64,000 nucleotides of DNA from Peterkaempfera bronchialis (GCF_003258605.2 NZ_CP031264.1:4402001-4466000), one strand, 5' to 3'. Counted from the first letter of the stretch, positions 16,431-25,000 are shown. The notes: generated by a model not told the origin, from the letters alone. Translations and numbers: made by a program.

Positions 16431-17264
16431 CTACTGGGCACGCACGGCGGAGACCACCGGCTCGCCTTCGTTCACCGAGGGGTGCCGACGCGCCGCCTGA
16501 AGGGCGACGGCCGCTCCGCGCAGCGCCGCCCAGTGCGGTGCGGGCGCCGGGCGGACGCTGGTGCGCAGCTCCATGGCCAGGCGGTAGGCGATGTCCGGCC
16601 GCAGCGCGCCACCGCCGACCAGCAGCGGGCCCCGGTCCAGTGCGTCGACCGTGCCCGCCGCGTCGGCGTCCCGCAGCAGCTGGGTCACCATGCCGGCCAC
16701 GGCGTCGGCGATCAGCGCGGCGGGCCGGTCGCGGCCGAGGTCGGCGGTGCCGACCTCGGCCCGCCGGGCGCCCACCACCGTCCCGTCGGTGAGCACCGCC
16801 ACCTCGGTGAGGTGCGCGCCGACGTCGACCACCAGCAGCGACCGGCCGCCGGGCGGCTCGTCGGGGCAGCCCACGGCAGCGGCCTTCACGCTGTCGAGGG
16901 TCAGTACCGACCGGGGCTCCAGCACCTCCAGCGCGGCCAGCGCGGCGGCGTGGTCGGCGGGCTCGGTGAGCACCGGCCCGGAGAGCACCACCAGCGGCCG
17001 GCGTCGCCGCCGGCTGACGTGGCGGCCCAGCAGCAGGCCGAGCATCCGGGAGCACTGCTCGACGTCGACCACCCGCCCACGCCGCACCGGATAGCACGGG
17101 CCGTCCGGGGAGAGCGCCACGCTGGGGACGTCCGCGACGACGCCCCGGCCCGGCATCCAGGCCCGGGTGCGGGAGCTGCCCAGGTCGATGGCGATCCCCG
17201 GGCAGAGCCCCAGCACCGGCGAGGGCGTCTCGTCGAGCACCTGCCGCAGGCCGGGGAGGATCAT
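16431..17264 (-). CDS. Short MreB-like actin-fold ATPase
   Basis: 277 residues, shorter than MreB (about 340). The actin-family nucleotide motifs are present: phosphate-1 GIAIDLGSSRTRAW, phosphate-2 LLVVDVGAHLTEVAVL and adenosine motif LLVGGGALRPDI. This resembles the truncated third MreB-like protein reported in Streptomyces coelicolor (SCO6166, from memory), thought to lack subdomains IB and IIB. Polymer formation is therefore uncertain. ATG 17264 overlaps the stop of the upstream DksA-like gene by four bases, giving translational coupling. The sequence has no obvious membrane-binding amphipathic helix. A role in sporulation or cell-wall organisation is inferred only. Confidence 0.8.
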   Translation of the reverse strand: MILPGLRQVLDETPSPVLGLCPGIAIDLGSSRTRAWMPGRGVVADVPSVALSPDGPCYPVRRGRVVDVEQCSRMLGLLLGRHVSRRRRRPLVVLSGPVLTEPADHAAALAALEVLEPRSVLTLDSVKAAAVGCPDEPPGGRSLLVVDVGAHLTEVAVLTDGTVVGARRAEVGTADLGRDRPAALIADAVAGMVTQLLRDADAAGTVDALDRGPLLVGGGALRPDIAYRLAMELRTSVRPAPAPHWAALRGAAVALQAARRHPSVNEGEPVVSAVRAQ

Positions 17265-17674
17265 CGCCCGGCCTCCCGCACCAGGTGGCACCGCACGCAG
17301 TAGCGCGCCTGCGGCACGATCTCCAGCCGGGCCTGCGCGATGGGCTTGCCGCACAGCTCGCAGGCGCCGTACCGGCCGGTGTCCATGCGGGCCAGCGCGG
17401 CTTCCACGTCCTCCAGCACCATGCGGGCCGAGGCGAGCAGCTGGTGGTGGACCTCCAGCTGACCGGACTCCGGCTGGCCCGACTCCAACGGGCCGGACGC
17501 CGACTCGCCCGGCATCGCCTGCCCGGACCGGGCGATGCCGACCGGGACCATGGCGGACTCCTGGAGCTGCTGCAGCCGGAACCGGCGCTGCTCCTCCAGC
17601 GACTCCCGCAGCCGGTCCAGGGTGCGGCGGGGCAGACGGGACTCGGCAGCGCGGGTGACCTGGTCGTTGCTCAC
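17261..17674 (-). CDS. DksA/TraR-type C4 zinc-finger protein
   Basis: 137 residues. The N-terminal half is a coiled coil (LDRLRESLEEQRRFRLQQLQ). The C-terminal zinc finger reads CELCGKPI then ARYCVRC, the four-Cys DksA finger. Such proteins act on RNA polymerase through the secondary channel or serve as small regulators. An acidic tip that would define a true DksA is not evident. GTG 17674 has GGAGGA eight bases upstream. A GQPESGQLE-type repeat lies mid-protein. The stop overlaps the MreB-like start. Confidence 0.85.
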   Translation of the reverse strand: MSNDQVTRAAESRLPRRTLDRLRESLEEQRRFRLQQLQESAMVPVGIARSGQAMPGESASGPLESGQPESGQLEVHHQLLASARMVLEDVEAALARMDTGRYGACELCGKPIAQARLEIVPQARYCVRCHLVREAGR

Positions 17675-17717
17675 GGCTTCACGTCCTCCGGGCGAGAGGC
17701 GGGCAGGGGAGGTCGGC

Positions 17718-18035
17718 CTACCGCGGAAGGCAGCCGACGCAGCAGCGGGCGTAGGGCAGGATCTCCAGCCGCTCCACCGGGATCGGCTGCGAGCAGGTCT
17801 GGCAGACGCCGTAGACGCCCTCGTCCAGCCGGTGCTGGGCGGCGGTGATCTCCTCCAGCACATTGCGGATCGCCGTGGTCTGGGCAGCCATCAGCTGGTC
17901 CGAGCCGTCCGGCTCGGACTCCTCGATCGCGGTGAGCTGCACCAGCCGCGTGTTGCGCTCGCGCTCCAGCCACTGCTTCGCATCGTGCGTGGTGATGCGG
18001 TTCTGCTGGTACGTGCGTGCGGTCTCCGTCGACAT
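17718..18035 (-). CDS. Second DksA/TraR-type C4 zinc-finger protein
   Basis: 105 residues, paralogous to the adjacent gene. The helix ARTYQQNRITTHDAKQWLER leads to EEITAAQHRLDEGVYGVC and the zinc finger CQTCSQPI ... YARCCVGC. ATG 18035 has GGAGGAAG six bases upstream. The gap to the next DksA-like gene is 43 bases, so the pair probably forms an operon with the MreB-like gene. Two tandem dksA-like genes beside an MreB-like gene suggests a local duplication that has persisted. Confidence 0.85.
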   Translation of the reverse strand: MSTETARTYQQNRITTHDAKQWLERERNTRLVQLTAIEESEPDGSDQLMAAQTTAIRNVLEEITAAQHRLDEGVYGVCQTCSQPIPVERLEILPYARCCVGCLPR

Positions 18036-18291
18036 CCGCTTCCTCCCATGGGCGCCGGCGGGCCGAAGGGCCCGGTCAGGTAGTGACTCCACCCTCCTCG
18101 ACCGGGGCCGCTCCGACCATCGGTGCCGCCACCCATATCGGGTGGGGGGCGGGCTGTACCCGGACGGCCCGGCGGACGGCCGGGCGCGGGCCGGTATGGC
18201 GGTCGGCCCGGTTCGACGTACGGTGCGTCGGGGCGACAAGCTGGACCCACATCGGGCCCACATCGCAGAACCGGAGGAGGTCGCGGAGACG

Positions 18292-19245
18292 GTGTCCCTG
18301 TTCTGGCGGATCTTCCTGCTCAACGCCGTGGTGCTGGCCGCGGCCACCGCGCTGCTGCTCTGGGCGCCGGTCACGGTGTCGGTGCCCATTGTGCTCACCG
18401 AGGCGGTGGTGCTCACCGGCGGCATGGTCGCCATGCTGCTCGCCAATGCCGTGCTGCTGCGCATCGGACTGGCCCCGCTGGACCGGCTGACCCGCCTGAT
18501 GACCAGGATCGACCTGCTGCGGCCCGGCCAGCGGCTGCCGGTGACCGGCCGTGGCGAGATCGCCGACGTGGTGCGGACCTTCAACGAGATGCTGGACCGG
18601 CTGGAGGCCGAGCGCGGCGACAGCAACGCCCGCGCGCTCTCCGCCCAGGAGTCCGAGCGCCGCCGGATCGCCCGGGAGCTGCACGACGAGGTCGGCCAGA
18701 GCCTCACGGCGGTGCTGCTGGAGCTGAAGCGGCTCGGCGACCGGGTCCCCGAGGAGCTGGGCGCGGACCTGCGGGACGCCCAGGAGACCACCCGCGCCAG
18801 CCTGGACGAGGTACGCCGGCTCGCCCGCCGGCTGCGCCCCGGCGTCCTGGACGACCTCGGCCTGGTCGCCGCCCTCACCGCGCTCACCACCGAGTTCCGC
18901 ACCCACACCGGGCTCGACGTCCGCCGCCGCTTCGACCCCGACCTGCCGCCGCTGCCCAATGAGGCCGAGCTGGTGCTGTACCGCGTCGTCCAGGAGAGCC
19001 TGACCAATGTCGCCCGCCACGCGGACGCCACCGGCGCCGAGGTCGCGCTGCGCCGCACCCCCGCCGGGGTGGCGCTGCGCATCCGCGACGACGGCCGGGG
19101 TCTCGGCCGCTCCAAGGAGGGCTCCGGCATCCGCGGCATGCGGGAACGGGCCCTCTTCGTCAGCGCGGACTTCACCATAAGCACCATGGATGGGGGCGGC
19201 ACCGAGGTCTCCCTGCATGTGCCCGCCCTCGACAGGAGCAGCTGA
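18292..19245 (+). CDS. Sensor histidine kinase, NarL-type (HisKA_3)
   Basis: 317 residues. Two closely spaced membrane helices (LFWRIFLLNAVVLAAATALLL, and a second in VVLTGGMVAMLLANAVLL) leave almost no extracytoplasmic loop, which suggests sensing within the membrane. A HAMP-like segment follows. The phosphoacceptor His is in ERRRIARELHDEVGQSL, and the HATPase domain has VVQESLTNVARHADAT and IRDDGRGLG. The GTG start at 18292 has GGAGGAGG 12 bases upstream. The stop is four bases before the response regulator start. It diverges from the dksA-like genes, with 256 bases between them. Confidence 0.92.
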   Translation: MSLFWRIFLLNAVVLAAATALLLWAPVTVSVPIVLTEAVVLTGGMVAMLLANAVLLRIGLAPLDRLTRLMTRIDLLRPGQRLPVTGRGEIADVVRTFNEMLDRLEAERGDSNARALSAQESERRRIARELHDEVGQSLTAVLLELKRLGDRVPEELGADLRDAQETTRASLDEVRRLARRLRPGVLDDLGLVAALTALTTEFRTHTGLDVRRRFDPDLPPLPNEAELVLYRVVQESLTNVARHADATGAEVALRRTPAGVALRIRDDGRGLGRSKEGSGIRGMRERALFVSADFTISTMDGGGTEVSLHVPALDRSS

Positions 19246-19248
19246 CCG

Positions 19249-19965
19249 ATGCCGAACGCGCCCCAGACCACCCCCCAGACCACCCCCCAGACCACCCCGC
19301 AGACCACCCCGCAGCCCCGGAAGACCCGCATCCTGCTCGCCGACGACCATGTGCTGGTCCGGCGCGGCGTGCGGCTGATCCTGGACGGGGAGCCCGACCT
19401 CCAGGTGGTGGCCGAGGCCGGCGACGGCGCCGAGGCCATCGAGCTGGCCCGCGCCCAACCGGTCGACCTGGCCGTGCTGGATGTCGCCATGCCCCGGATG
19501 ACCGGACTCCAGGCGGCCCGCGAACTCTCCCGGCTCCAGCCCGGCCTGCGCATCCTGATGCTCACCATGTACGACAACGAGCAGTACTTCTTCGAGGCGC
19601 TCAAGGCCGGGGCCTGCGGCTATGTCCTGAAGTCGGTCGCCGACCGGGACCTGGTGGAGGCATGCCGGGCGGCCATGCGCGGCGAGTCCTTCCTCTACCC
19701 GGGCGCGGTCACCGCCCTGATCCGCAACTACCTGGACCGGGTGCGGCAGGGCGAGGACCTGCCCGAGCGGATGCTTACCGCCCGCGAGGAGGAGATCCTC
19801 AAGCTGGTCGCCGAGGGCCACTCCTCCAAGGACATCGCACAGACCCTCTTCATCAGCGTCAAGACGGTCGAGCGGCACCGGGCCAACATGCTCCAGAAGC
19901 TCGGCCTGCGCGACCGGCTGGAGCTCACCCGCTACGCCATCCGGGCCGGTCTGATCGAGCCCTGA
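19249..19965 (+). CDS. NarL/FixJ-family response regulator
   Basis: 238 residues, partner of the adjacent kinase. The receiver domain has the acidic pair in LLADDHVLVRRG, the phospho-acceptor Asp in LAVLDVAMPRMTG and the Lys in GYVLKSVADRDL. The C-terminal LuxR-type helix-turn-helix has ILKLVAEGHSSKDIAQTLF and VKTVERHRANMLQKLG. The N-terminus carries four PQTT repeats encoded by a 12-base tandem repeat (19261-19308), ahead of the usual start of the domain. That extension may vary in copy number between strains. Targets are unknown. Confidence 0.93.
   Translation: MPNAPQTTPQTTPQTTPQTTPQPRKTRILLADDHVLVRRGVRLILDGEPDLQVVAEAGDGAEAIELARAQPVDLAVLDVAMPRMTGLQAARELSRLQPGLRILMLTMYDNEQYFFEALKAGACGYVLKSVADRDLVEACRAAMRGESFLYPGAVTALIRNYLDRVRQGEDLPERMLTAREEEILKLVAEGHSSKDIAQTLFISVKTVERHRANMLQKLGLRDRLELTRYAIRAGLIEP
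19261..19308. repeat. 12-bp coding tandem repeat (PQTT x4)
   Basis: Four copies of CCCCAGACCACC (the last with one change) sit in frame after the third codon following the ATG of the response regulator. Confidence 0.92.
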
Positions 19966-20068
19966 CCCTCGCCGCCCCGACCCCACCGCCCGGGCGACAG
20001 TGGTGTACGGCCGGTACGAGCCTTACCTTTGGAGGGCCCGCCACCACGCCCGCACCCCGAGGAGCACC

Positions 20069-21016
20069 GTGCCCGCCGTCCGGCCCGACACCGCAGCAGA
20101 CCGCCGAGCCGCAGCCGTCCCGGCCGCACCCGGCGGCCCGCCGCCGCACCGGCTGCCGACGCTGGACCTGCTGCTGCTCGCGATCTCCGTCGGCGGGATC
20201 TCCCTCTCCGCGCCGCTGATCAGCGCCACCGCCGCCCCCGCCCTGGCCATCGCCTTCTGGCGGAACACCATGGCGGTGGGCGTGCTCGGCCCGTACGCGC
20301 TGCTGCGGCACCGCGCCGAGCTGCGCCGGATCGGCCGCCGCGCGCTGCTGCTGACGCTGGCCGCGGGTCTCCTGCTGGCCCTGCACTTCGCGCTCTGGCT
20401 GCCCAGTCTGCGGATGACCTCGGTGGCGTCCTCCACCGCGCTGGTCACCACCACCCCGCTCTGGGCGACCCTGATCATGCGGCTGCGCGGCCGACGCGCG
20501 CCGCTGACCGTCTGGATCGGCACCTGCATCGCCTTCAGCGGCGTCCTGGTCCTCACCGGGGTCGACCTCACGCTCTCGTCGCGCGCCCTGGCCGGCGACG
20601 CGCTGGCGCTGGCCGCCGGACTGGCGGCGGCCGGCTATCTGCTGCTGGGCGCGGAGGTCCGCCGTACGGTCTCCACCACCGCGTACACGCTGGTCTGCTA
20701 CGCCACCACGGCGGTGCTGCTGCTGGTCGCCGCGCTGGCCTCCGGCGCGGCGCTCGGCGGCTGGGACGCCGGGACCTGGTGGAAGCTGGTGCTGCTCACC
20801 GCGACCGCGCAACTGCTCGGCCACTCGCTGAGCAACCGGGTGGTGCGCACCCTCGGCGCCTCGGTCACCTCCACCGCGATCCTGCTGGAGACCCCGGGCG
20901 CGGCCCTGATCGCCGCCGTCTGGCTGGGCCAGCTGCCGCCGGTCGCCGCCTACCCGGCGGTGGCGCTGATCCTGGCCGGTCTGGTGCTGGTGATCCGCAC
21001 CAACCGGCGCGGCTGA
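20069..21016 (+). CDS. EamA/DMT-family transporter
   Basis: 315 residues with about ten hydrophobic helices in two EamA repeats, the layout of drug/metabolite transporters. Recognisable pieces are LAIAFWRNTMAVG, LRMTSVASSTALVTTTPLWA and, in the second half, LLETPGAALIAAVWLGQLPP. The substrate is unknown; family members export amino acids, nucleosides and other metabolites. The GTG start at 20069 has GAGGAGC upstream and is followed by about 25 Pro/Ala-rich residues. The gene follows the two-component pair by about 100 bases on the same strand, so shared regulation is possible. A strong terminator follows. Confidence 0.85.
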   Translation: MPAVRPDTAADRRAAAVPAAPGGPPPHRLPTLDLLLLAISVGGISLSAPLISATAAPALAIAFWRNTMAVGVLGPYALLRHRAELRRIGRRALLLTLAAGLLLALHFALWLPSLRMTSVASSTALVTTTPLWATLIMRLRGRRAPLTVWIGTCIAFSGVLVLTGVDLTLSSRALAGDALALAAGLAAAGYLLLGAEVRRTVSTTAYTLVCYATTAVLLLVAALASGAALGGWDAGTWWKLVLLTATAQLLGHSLSNRVVRTLGASVTSTAILLETPGAALIAAVWLGQLPPVAAYPAVALILAGLVLVIRTNRRG

Positions 21017-21018
21017 AT

Positions 21019-21055
21019 GGCGGGCCCGGTGCCCCCCTGTAGCCCCGGGCCCGCC
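21019..21055. terminator. Bidirectional terminator
   Basis: Perfect 11-base arms GGCGGGCCCGG (21019-21029) and CCGGGCCCGCC (21045-21055) lie between two convergent genes. Confidence 0.75.
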
Positions 21056-21062
21056 TCGCCTG

Positions 21063-21983
21063 TCAGGCCAGCCAGTCGGTGTCGGTGGCCAGCAGCCGGT
21101 TCTTGGCGTCATACAGCTTGATCGACGCCGCGCTGGTGCCGGGCCGCTTCGCCACCGCGAACCAGCGGATCGGCGAGTCCGCCACGGTGACCGGTACGGG
21201 CTGATCCACGGTGCCGTCCCGCCAGGTCACCCTGATCCGGGCGACATCCGGCCGGACGCCGGCCAGCAGCACCGGCGTACGGCCCATCTCGGCGCCCTTG
21301 AAGCCCAGCAGGGTGCCCTCAAGCGCGTCGTGGGGAGGGGTGCGCAGCGCGCCCGCGCCGAGCACCCCCGGCGCCGATGTGGTGTGCACCGAGTCGTCCA
21401 CCAGGCGCTTGCCGTCCACCGTGAGGTACAGCTCGACCAGGTCCTCGCCCGGGCGGAAGCCCAGCCGGACATCCTCCTCGGTGGGTTTCGGCAGGTGCGG
21501 GATGGCGGCGTGGCGGCGCTCCCAGAGCAGGTCGGCCTGCTGCCGCGCCTGGGCCAGGTCGCGGGCGGCGGGCCAGAGTGCGGCCCATGCCTTCCACTCC
21601 CGGCCCTCGGAGCGGCCGTGCGCCAGCACCACCGACGTGGGCTCCAGCGGGTCGCGGGTGGGCGCCGCCGGGCTCCGGGTGGACGGCGCGCTGCCGTCGG
21701 CCGCCGTCGGCCCGGCCGTCCCGGAGGCGGCCACCCGCAGCTCGTGCGGCCGTTCGCCGCTGCCGGTCAGCGCCACCCCGCCGGCGGTCGCCAGGACCAC
21801 TGCGGCGACCGTCCCCGCCACCGTCAGCCGGCGCCGGGCCCGGCGCCGCCGCCCGCCGCCGAGCACCGCCTCATACGGTGGGCTGCCGACCTCCAACTCG
21901 ACCGCCAGCTCGGCCAGTCGGCGGCCGACCACGGCCTCCGGCCCGTCCTCCCCTGCCGCCGGTCGCTCATCGAACGCTCTCAT
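21063..21983 (-). CDS. Single-pass membrane protein paired with SigE-family sigma factor
   Basis: 306 residues. A short cytoplasmic N-terminus precedes one transmembrane segment near residue 65 (LTVAGTVAAVVLATAGGVAL). A Ser/Pro/Thr-rich linker and a beta-rich outer domain follow. No HxxxCxxC anti-sigma zinc motif is present. Its ATG overlaps the stop of the sigma factor gene by four bases, so the pair is translationally coupled, and a role in controlling or responding to that sigma factor is inferred. The outer domain (VVLAHGRSEGREWKAWAALW and later) is not one I can name. The N-terminal 50 residues could hold an unconventional anti-sigma interface. Confidence 0.7.
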   Translation of the reverse strand: MRAFDERPAAGEDGPEAVVGRRLAELAVELEVGSPPYEAVLGGGRRRRARRRLTVAGTVAAVVLATAGGVALTGSGERPHELRVAASGTAGPTAADGSAPSTRSPAAPTRDPLEPTSVVLAHGRSEGREWKAWAALWPAARDLAQARQQADLLWERRHAAIPHLPKPTEEDVRLGFRPGEDLVELYLTVDGKRLVDDSVHTTSAPGVLGAGALRTPPHDALEGTLLGFKGAEMGRTPVLLAGVRPDVARIRVTWRDGTVDQPVPVTVADSPIRWFAVAKRPGTSAASIKLYDAKNRLLATDTDWLA

Positions 21984-22504
21984 GCCGCACCTCCCACGCG
22001 TGTCTCCACAGCAGCCGACGGAAGGGCGGAGCGAAGCTTCGCCAGCCCCTTCGACGCCTGGCTCTTGACCGTGCCCACCGAGCAGCCCATGGCCAGCGCT
22101 GTCTGGCTCTCGCTCAGGTCCTCCCAGTAGCGCAGCACCACGGCCTGCCGCTGCCGAGGCGGCAGGCTCGTCAGGGCGTGCATCAGCGCCGCCCGCTCGT
22201 CCAGCTGCGCGAAGCCGTCCCGTCCCGGATGGTCCGGGACGGCGGTGACCAGCTGCTCGCGCGGGCGCCTTCGGAACCGGCGGGCGTGCTCATTGACCAG
22301 GATCCGCCGGACATAGGCGTCCGGGTCGTCCGCCCGCCGTACCCGACCCCAGGCCACATAGGCCCGCTCCAGCGCCGACTGGACCAGGTCCTCGGCCGTG
22401 TGCCGGTCCCCGGCCAGCAGATACGCGGTACGCAGCAGGCGCGGCCAGCGGCCGGTGACAAACCCGTGGAACTCCTCGTCCCGTTCGGTGTCCTGCGCTC
22501 TCAT
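21980..22504 (-). CDS. SigE-family (ECF) RNA polymerase sigma factor
   Basis: 174 residues, the usual length for the small actinobacterial SigE-family ECF group. Region 2 has FVTGRWPRLLRTAYLLAGDR and HTAEDLVQSALERAYVAW. Region 4 has LPPRQRQAVVLRYWEDLSES and MGCSVGTVKSQASKGLAKL. ATG 22504 is preferred over the GTG two codons upstream because AGGAGG is five bases before the ATG. It is coupled to the downstream membrane protein by an ATGA overlap. The target regulon is unknown. Confidence 0.9.
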   Translation of the reverse strand: MRAQDTERDEEFHGFVTGRWPRLLRTAYLLAGDRHTAEDLVQSALERAYVAWGRVRRADDPDAYVRRILVNEHARRFRRRPREQLVTAVPDHPGRDGFAQLDERAALMHALTSLPPRQRQAVVLRYWEDLSESQTALAMGCSVGTVKSQASKGLAKLRSALPSAAVETRVGGAA

Positions 22505-22573
22505 GGGCACCTCCTCACTCCTGTGGAGTCCAAGGAGGTGCCGGACCGTTGCCCGGTGCGCAGAACTGCTCGG

Positions 22574-23686
22574 TCAGAGCCAGCCGTTGCGGCGGAAGCC
22601 CCGGTACATCAGGGCGCAGACCAGCAGGGTGCAGGCCATCAGCACCGGGTAGCCGTACAGGGTGTCCCGCTCCGGCATGAACTGGAAGTTCATCCCCTCC
22701 ACGCCGGTGATCATGGTCGGCACGGCGAAGATGGCCGCCCAGGCGGTGATCTTGCGCATGTCCTCGTTCTGCGCCACCGACACCTGGGCCAGGTTGGCCT
22801 GGAGCAGCGAGTTCAGCAGTTCGTCGAAGGCGGCCACCTGCTCATTGACCCGGGCCAGGTGGTCGGCGACATCGCGGAAGTACTTCTGGATGTCCGGGTC
22901 GACCATCCGCATCGGCCGCTCCGAGAGCAGCTGCATCGGCCGCAGCAGCGGCCCGGCCGCCCGCTTGAACTCCAGCACCTCGCGCTTGAGCTGGTACACC
23001 CGGCCGATGTCGGAGCTCTTGCGGGTCCTGGAGGCGAAGACCTCGAACTCCGCCTCGTCGACATCGCTCTGCAACTCGTCCACCACCGCGAGGTAGCCGT
23101 CGACCACCTGGTCGGCGATGGCGTGCAGCACCGCCGACGGGCCCTTGGCCAGCAGCTCCGTGTCCCCCTCCAGCCGGCGGCGCAGCGCGCGCAGCGAGCC
23201 GTGCTCACCATGCCGCACGGTGATGACGAAGTCCTTGCCGGTGAAGACCATCACCTCGCCGGTGGAGACCACCTCGCTGGTGGGGGTGAGCTGGCCGTGC
23301 TCCACATAGCGGATGGTCTTGAAGACGGCGAAGAGCACATCGTCGTAGCGCTCCAGCTTGGGCCGCTGGTGGGCATGGACGGCGTCCTCCACGGCCAGCG
23401 GGTGCAGCCCGAACCGCTTGGCGATGCCCTCGAACTCGGCCTCGGTGGGCTCATGCAGGCCGATCCAGACAAAGGACCCCTCGGCGCTCTGCTCGCCATT
23501 GGCCAGCCGCACCCGGTGCGCGGCCTCGCGCGGGGAACAGGTGTCGCCGACGCGCTTGCCGGCGGAGTACACGGCGCAGTCCACCACTGCGCTGGGAGTC
23601 GACTCGGAAAGGGTGCCGTCGAAGGCGGCAACGCCACGGCGGCGGTGCGGACGGACGACGGCGCGCAGGTCGCGGATCATCGACAT
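22574..23686 (-). CDS. corA: CorA-family magnesium/cobalt transporter
   Basis: 370 residues. A large cytoplasmic N-terminal domain is followed by the long pore-lining helix and two C-terminal membrane segments. The signature GMN is present in VEGMNFQF, just after the first transmembrane helix (WAAIFAVPTMITG). The second helix is VLMACTLLVCALMYRGF. Usual CorA length and layout imply a homopentameric Mg2+ channel. ATG 23686 (MSMIRDLRAVVRPH) was chosen. The frame upstream shows no conserved sequence. The 650-base upstream gap is unusually long, but I could not match a magnesium riboswitch in it. Confidence 0.92.
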   Translation of the reverse strand: MSMIRDLRAVVRPHRRRGVAAFDGTLSESTPSAVVDCAVYSAGKRVGDTCSPREAAHRVRLANGEQSAEGSFVWIGLHEPTEAEFEGIAKRFGLHPLAVEDAVHAHQRPKLERYDDVLFAVFKTIRYVEHGQLTPTSEVVSTGEVMVFTGKDFVITVRHGEHGSLRALRRRLEGDTELLAKGPSAVLHAIADQVVDGYLAVVDELQSDVDEAEFEVFASRTRKSSDIGRVYQLKREVLEFKRAAGPLLRPMQLLSERPMRMVDPDIQKYFRDVADHLARVNEQVAAFDELLNSLLQANLAQVSVAQNEDMRKITAWAAIFAVPTMITGVEGMNFQFMPERDTLYGYPVLMACTLLVCALMYRGFRRNGWL

Positions 23687-24334
23687 GGCGGGCTCCTTCA
23701 CGGGCAGGGCCGTCGACTGCCGGCGGGGCGGTGGGGGCCCGCCCCAGCGGGATGCCGGGAGTGCGGCGGCGGTGAACGCCTGGCGGTGGTGCCGGCCGAT
23801 CTGAGGAATCGTCATGGCACCCGGGGCGGCGCCCTCCCGTCCGGTGGTGCATGCCCGGTCACGCGGGGCGTCGGCACCTCGGGCGCAGCAGAAGGCCGTG
23901 AGCACTCCCGATCCGGGAGGAGGGAACGCCGGGGAGCCGGAGCCGGCGGAGGCTCACTGCTGCGCGGGGTTCGACTGCTGTCAGGGCTTCAGATCCGAGG
24001 AAGACGGCCGCAGGGCACCGGTACGGGAGAGCTGCCGGTACTGCACGGTCGGCTGGTATCCACCCGCAACCACCTCCCTCGGCCGGTCCCCGCTGGGGGA
24101 ATGCCTGGTCCCGCACTGCGCGCGGTGCGCGCCGCTGCCCTTGCCCCGTGGACTGCCGCCGCCTGGTTTCACCCGCTCCTCGGCCGGGTAGGCCGTGGTG
24201 CATCGACCCCGTCAGGGGTCCCTTTGGCGTGTCCGCTTCGTGGGCCAGCGACCCACCCTATCAGGTGAAGCGACAGCCGTGCGGTAGGACGGCCGTACAA
24301 GCCCTTCCTCAGTCTGCCCGATAACCTCGCCCGT
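23687..24334. other. Long gap between corA and the SUFU gene, with a doubtful Cys-rich ORF
   Basis: About 650 bases upstream of both divergent genes. A plus-strand open frame, 23814-24191, starts at an ATG with GAGGA six bases upstream and would encode 125 residues with Cys pairs (HCCAGFDCC, SCRYC, HCARC). Its third-position GC is visibly lower than in neighbouring genes, and I know no homologue, so I do not call it a gene. The left part should hold the corA promoter and leader. No M-box or other riboswitch core was recognised on either strand. Confidence 0.4.
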
Positions 24335-25000
24335 ATGGCCTTCCATGACCCAGGCTTTGCCGACGGCCCGGATCCGCTCTCCCGCGACGCCGTGCTGGCC
24401 GCCGTGGAGGCCCGGCTGCTCACCGCCTTCGGGGAGCCGACCGGGCGGGCCGCCGTCACCTTCCTCGGTGCCGACCGGATCGAGGTGCTGCGCTTCGGAC
24501 CCGGAGGCGCCGGAGACCCCGGAGACGCCGGAGGCCCCGCCGACGCCGCGCTGGTGAGGTACGCCACCCTGGGCATGGCCGCCGCGCCCATGGCCGACCC
24601 CACCGCGGCCGTCACCGACCCGGTGCGCGGGCCGCGCGCGGAGCTGCTGCTCTCGGTGCGCGGCGGCCGGGACGACGTGCTCCGCACCCTGGCCGTGCTG
24701 GCGGCCACCCCGCAGGTCGAGGGCCTGGTCGTGGCACCGGGCGCCGCCCTGGACGTCGGCGGTCCGCTCTGGGCGGGCGCCCCGTTCCACTCCGTCCTGG
24801 TCGCCGAGCCCGGCGGCCTGGTGGCGGACCTGGAGCTGGACACGCCGGCCGACCCGGTGCGCTTTCTGCCGCTGCTCCCCATGACCCCGAACGAGGCCGC
24901 GTACAAGCGCGTCCATGGAGCGGCGGCCCTCCAGGACCGCTGGCTGCGGCACGCCACCGACCTGCGCGACCCTCGGCGCCGCGCGGTGGAGCTGGACTGA
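24335..25000 (+). CDS. Suppressor-of-fused (SUFU) domain protein
   Basis: 221 residues. The C-terminal part reads FLPLLPMTPNEAAYKRVHGA, a signature I recognise from bacterial SUFU-domain proteins. The middle part RAELLLSVRGGRDDVLRTLA and WAGAPFHSVLVAEPGG fits the same fold. Bacterial members are often immunity-like or of unknown role, and this one has no toxin gene beside it. A GAGDPGDAGGPADA repeat forms a short loop. It starts at ATG 24335 with no strong ribosome binding site, so it may be leaderless or weakly translated. The gene is convergent with marC. Confidence 0.75.
   Translation: MAFHDPGFADGPDPLSRDAVLAAVEARLLTAFGEPTGRAAVTFLGADRIEVLRFGPGGAGDPGDAGGPADAALVRYATLGMAAAPMADPTAAVTDPVRGPRAELLLSVRGGRDDVLRTLAVLAATPQVEGLVVAPGAALDVGGPLWAGAPFHSVLVAEPGGLVADLELDTPADPVRFLPLLPMTPNEAAYKRVHGAAALQDRWLRHATDLRDPRRRAVELD

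Noticed and set aside
23687-24334. Magnesium riboswitch (M-box) upstream of corA
   Set aside because: No M-box core or other riboswitch consensus was seen on the minus strand. The gap remains unexplained.
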